NCBI GenBank assembly: GCA_001972305.1
Contig: BDDD01001592.1
Coordinates: 87,755 to 151,754, forward strand
Source: Cephalotus follicularis
Taxonomy: Eukaryota; Streptophyta; Magnoliopsida; Oxalidales; Cephalotaceae
Direction: 5' to 3'
Length of the DNA: 64,000 nucleotides
In this document: positions 60,701-64,000 of the stretch, one piece after another
How the letters are laid out: the number at the start of each line of letters is the position of its first letter
Position numbering within the stretch: the first letter of the stretch is position 1
Program-made: the position numbers and the translations under genes
Notes under the pieces: model-generated
Database searches by the model: none
Told to the model about the DNA's origin: nothing
The model's input: only the letters and a program-made list of their open reading frames with translations

Positions 60701-61083
60701 AGCAGAAGAGCTTCACATCCTCTGACGTCTATCACAACCCCTTGGTCCTTTGCACAGTGGGGGATGGACTTCGTTGGACCATTACCAGTGGCAACAGGGC
60801 AGAGGAAATTTTTCATTGTGGTTGTGGACTACTTCACCAAATGGATAGAAGAAAAACCTTCGGCCACGATCAAAAAGAAGAACACGGAGAGCTTTGTATG
60901 GAAATCAAGCATCTGCAGATTTGGAGTCCCGAGGGTAATAGTCTCAGATAATGGGAAGCAGTTTGATTGCCGAGCTTTCCCTGATTTTTATAAAGAATGG
61001 AGAATAAAACATAGGCTTGCCTCGATAGCCTATCCCAGAGCAACGGCCAAGCCGAGGTGATCAATAGAGAAATTATCTCAGGC
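57720..61083 (+). pseudogene. pol region of the second Gypsy element
   Basis: Protease-like (RILIDSRSLADILYKHAF), reverse transcriptase (NFTDLNKSCPNDHFPLSKID, YCYKVMPFGLKNAG, YIDDMLVKT), RNase H (VYYVSKVLNDTKGRYPEVEK), a second archaeal-type RNase H (NNEAEWEALIAG) and integrase (GMDFVGPLPVATGQRKFFIV, VIVSDNGKQFDC) run in the Tat order. The region is interrupted many times and cut off in integrase. Confidence 0.88.
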
Positions 61084-61511
61084 TTTGTTGGCCTTTGCCA
61101 CCCCGTTAATTGCTTTAACAAATATTATTTCGATGATTAACAAACATGTAATACTTGTATGCATATTTTTCTAACTTACAAATTCATATTCATACTTGAT
61201 TTTATGTCCAAAGTTGTGCAAAGTGTAAAACTGCAGATACAGGCAAAAACAACCGACTGTTTGGGTTGAGCAGTCGACTGTTTGGGTTAAACAGCCGACT
61301 GGAATTAGAAGGAATCCCAGCAATTGGAACTGCACTCCATCCAGCTGACTGTATCAGGGGTCCAGCCGACTGCCAAGTCAAAACAGTCGACTGCCAATGA
61401 TCTCCAGCCGATTGTCAAGAAGTGTCACAAAATGGCAATAGCTTTTTGGAATTCCATTCCACCTCAACCGGCCGACTGGAACAGAGCACCAGCCGACTGC
61501 CAAGGCAAACC
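61084..61511. mobile_element. LTR-like fragment with CAGYCGACTG array
   Basis: Where the Gypsy match ends, a different repeat begins (ATTAACAAACATGTAATACT near 61137). From 61248 to 61500 it holds about nine copies of CAGYCGACTG or near forms, the motif also found in the U3 of the Copia LTRs at 47-52 kb. The rest does not match that LTR, so it may be a fragment of another Copia-type LTR. Its ends are not clear. Confidence 0.5.
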
Positions 61512-63493
61512 TGTAAGAGCCCTAAATATTATTAAATATTATTAATGGGCTTTGTAATTGTTTTCCTGCCTTTTGGGCTGGGCCCGAATTTTATGAAGTA
61601 TTTATTTGGGCCTTAATGGTATATAATTTGTGAACTTGGGCTAAAGAGAATATGTTTTTCTCCTTGGGCTGGATTTAATGTAGTAATTGGATTTTTAGGC
61701 CTTAATGTAGAAAGTGTAATTTGGGCCCAAGTGGAAGAGGCTGGCCCAAGCCTTGGCAGGCCCTGTAACCGTTGGAAATGGTCTAGGGAATTCTAGACTC
61801 TTCCAATGGCATCTATAAAAGGAAAAGGGGACGCAAGAGATATGTCTTTAGTCATTTTTCTTTCACATTTTGCTCCAGAAGATTCGGGAGAATGAGATAG
61901 TGGGGAGAATGAGACAAAATGGGTGCTGTCTAAGTGAGCCCCATGTCCTCAACCCTCTATTGGTTTAAATTCCCTTTTCTTGGGAGCTAGAGGTGGTGCA
62001 AGGAAGAAGGAATTGGCAAGTAAAGTGTAGCAATCTAGAATTTAAGAAGAAGGAAGCAATCTCCGTTTTCAACCTTACCCCAGGTAGGTTGCTTCATATC
62101 CGAGCGCCTACCAGCTTTTATGTGTGTTTGTGATTGCTGTATATGTTGCCTGTTTGTTGTAGGGTTGATTTTATTATTTGTTTGTGCTTGGTATGATTAT
62201 GTGCTTATTGTCTGTGTATGGTGAGCCATTGTGAGTATTAGAAATTATATGATTACTGCTTGGACAAACACGTGCGCAATTGTGCTCCTGGACAAGTGAC
62301 CCTACACATCATTGTTGCATACCTTTGGCTTACTCCCTTATGCGCACAAGATACGTGCGTTTCGTCCCTGGCTTGCATCTCTATACGAACGAACAGTACG
62401 TCTCACACGAGGATGCCATGGGTAGAAGATGACGTGGTGGAGTTGAGCTCCCTTGGCCATGCGTCCATGCATGGCGACTGGTCGCGCCCTCCCCTGCAAG
62501 CGCCGAGATCCCTTCATCACCGGCGAGCAAAGATCATGTGTCCAAGGCATGAAATGCATGTCGCTGAGGAGCCAAGACGCACTGCGTATGCGCCTGGGAA
62601 GAATGACAGTGGAGACGATTCCCGAGGTGACATGCTCGGGGAGACGATGCCCAAGGTGATGACGCCAAGGAGACTTGAGCTCGTGGTGATGATGCCAGGG
62701 AAGGCATGCGCCCGAGGACAGGTAATGCCAGGGAAGGCCTGAGCCGGGGAAGTGCGATGCCGGGCAGCTATGCCCGAGCTCCCCTGCCATGCTCAGGCAC
62801 CATGGATGATAAACCAGAAGAGCTGTGCCGGGGATGCCAATGCCAGGGGTGCCATACGCTGCGTACCAGTGCCTGAAGAGCCGTCCATGGCTCTCCCCGG
62901 CCATGCGTGTCCACATACACCCATCGTGAGCTCCCCTATCACGATCCGAGCACGCCTGCGTTGTCCCCTGGCATGCATCTTCAGTATGCGCTCACCAGGT
63001 AAGGCAAGGATATATGAAGACACATGAGTCCCCCGGCGTACAAACCTTACATGCTTCCTTGGCATGTGCGGGTACATGCATGTGCTCGTGAGGAGAGGAA
63101 GATGATATGTATGTGCAAGCATCCCCAGGCTGGCGCTTAAGTGGTAAATGGCCACCTTGCATGCGCCATGCATGCGCTGGGACGTGGCCTTGTGCATGGG
63201 AAGACACCATGCACTCCTTATGCCCAGGACATGTTAAAGGAAAGAAGGGAGAATAGGAAAGGAAATAAATATGATAAATGAAATGGAAATAAGTAAAGGT
63301 AATTGTTATGCATGCGCTATACACACTTAGAGGTGAACCTTGCGCATGGAAAATGCCATGCACAATGGTGAGCCCTCGTCTGGCTAAAGAAATGAACTTA
63401 GAATGCTAAAGGAATAAAAGGGAAATAATTAAAGGAAGGAAATAGAATTAGAAAATGGAATGAAAAAGGAAAAGACTTAGATAGATGGTCCCA

Positions 63494-63723
63494 GGCTAGT
63501 GAGCCCAACAGGGGAGAATTCCACCGAGCAGGTGAGCCCAAGGGGTGAACTCCGTAAGGCTGGTGATCTTGGGCGAATCCGTCAATGGTGAACCTATGGG
63601 TGAATTCCGCCAGAGCTGGTGATCCAAAGGGTGAACAGTAGAGCAGGTGAGCAAATGGTGAATTCCGCTCAGCAGGTGAACCTGGAGGAGAATACCGTGG
63701 GCTGGTGAGCCTAAATGTGAACC
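63494..63723 (+). repeat. Degenerate minisatellite, about eight copies of a 28-34 bp unit
   Basis: Units of the type GCAGGTGAGCC...GGGTGAATTCCG follow one another head to tail with many changes. The array lies in the second half of the Tekay-like LTR. Confidence 0.75.
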
Positions 63724-63967
63724 TTGTACACTGACCAGACCATAGGATGACCGGACTAGACTCCTCTGTATTATTGATTAATATGTATGGTTTGAGTACA
63801 GTAGTCCGAGGATAAAGGATGATGGTTTCTATGTAAGGATGTTATTTTATGTTTTGAGATCTGCATTCATGGTAGGCATGCATATTTATTTCTCCTCTGC
63901 ATTTATTGTTGTTCCTTTGGTATGTGCCCGTATATGTGGTAACCTACACAACCCTAGGGGTTGCTGA

Positions 63968-63985
63968 CCCATTCTTTTGAATGGG
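63968..63985. other. Perfect 7-bp stem hairpin with TTTT loop
   Basis: CCCATTC, TTTT, GAATGGG. Its place just before CAGGTACAGG matches a hairpin (TGAGCT...AGCTCA, 17012-17029) in the solo LTR of the same broad type. It could act in RNA processing or as a termination or packaging signal. Confidence 0.6.
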
Positions 63986-64000
63986 CCAGGTACAGGAACA

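Larger units (their letters stand above)
55424..61083 (+). mobile_element. Second Ty3/Gypsy Tat-type element, 3' part missing
   Basis: A 503-bp LTR, a primer-site region (GTTGGCGCCGTCTGTGGG at 55927) and gag, protease, reverse transcriptase, both RNase H domains and the integrase core follow on the plus strand. The proteins resemble the Gypsy element at 15968 closely, so they are one family in opposite orientation. The match stops near 61083 inside integrase and other repeat DNA follows. No 3' LTR was seen. It has more breaks than the first copy (about ten). Confidence 0.92.
61512..64000 (+). mobile_element. Long Tekay/Del-like LTR, runs off the window
   Basis: Starts TGTAAGAGCCCTAAAT, has a TATA box CTATAAAAGG near 61811, a GC-rich middle (62250-63230) and a minisatellite. 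Near the window end it carries GTTGCTGACCCATTC with a perfect hairpin, followed by CAGGTACAGG, a layout known from Tekay LTRs. In the nested solo LTR the matching hairpin lies about 400 bp before the LTR end, so the end of this one probably lies outside the window. The long open frames in the GC-rich part show no family likeness. Confidence 0.6.

Noticed and set aside
62260-63363. Long open frames on both strands in a GC-rich stretch
   Set aside because: They overlap on both strands, lie inside a long LTR, are rich in His/Arg/Met/Pro from CATG-type repeats and match no family. High GC with few stops explains them.
1-64000. tRNA, rRNA or small nuclear RNA genes
   Set aside because: I looked for tRNA A/B-box pairs and rRNA signatures. 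I saw only primer-site matches of retrotransposons and no convincing RNA gene.

Overview
The window looks like nuclear DNA from a flowering plant, most likely a eudicot. It is AT-rich, its genes have many exons with GT/AG introns, it is full of plant LTR-retrotransposon lineages, and all four host genes belong to plant families. I did not try to name the species.

Layout. 1-6.4 kb is intergenic, with a 106-bp tandem repeat, a worn TRIM-like element and a 518-bp non-autonomous hAT element with a perfect 8-bp target duplication. 6.4-11.1 kb holds a clade-D protein phosphatase 2C gene (+), with a MITE in its second coding intron. 14.3-25.9 kb is a nest of LTR elements: a 1.07-kb solo LTR, then a Tat-type Ty3/Gypsy element (-) whose 3' part was hit by a 2.1-kb Tekay-like solo LTR. 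26.15-26.75 kb is a small element with two identical-looking 184-bp direct repeats. 28.2-33.3 kb holds a DUF630/DUF632 (NRG2/REL2-type) gene (+). 34.6-43.6 kb holds a CPP1-like DUF3353 plastid membrane protein gene (-), with a Ty1/Copia element in intron 2 and a Stowaway-type MITE in intron 1. 44.7-54.4 kb holds a 13-exon phytoene-desaturase-like FAD oxidoreductase gene (+), with a Tork-like Copia element in intron 7. From 55.4 kb a second Tat-type Gypsy element (+), close kin of the first, runs until it is cut off in integrase near 61.08 kb. It is followed by an LTR-like fragment and a long, unfinished Tekay-like LTR that leaves the window.

How the genes relate. The four host genes show no shared pathway. 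The DUF630/632 and CPP1-like genes converge. The CPP1-like and FAD oxidoreductase genes diverge from a 1.1-kb intergenic region, and both probably act in plastids. Each of these two carries one 5.3-kb Copia copy in an intron, antisense to the gene, with perfect 5-bp target duplications, and each reading frame stays intact across the splice sites.

The most unusual signal is in the LTRs. Two unrelated LTR types carry arrays of about ten short, near-palindromic motifs centred on GTCGAC-like cores, placed upstream of the likely TATA box. These are AAGCGTCGNCGCTT in the Tekay-like solo LTR and CAGYCGACTG in the Copia LTR, with the second motif again at 61.25-61.50 kb. They look like multi-copy enhancer or protein-binding arrays.
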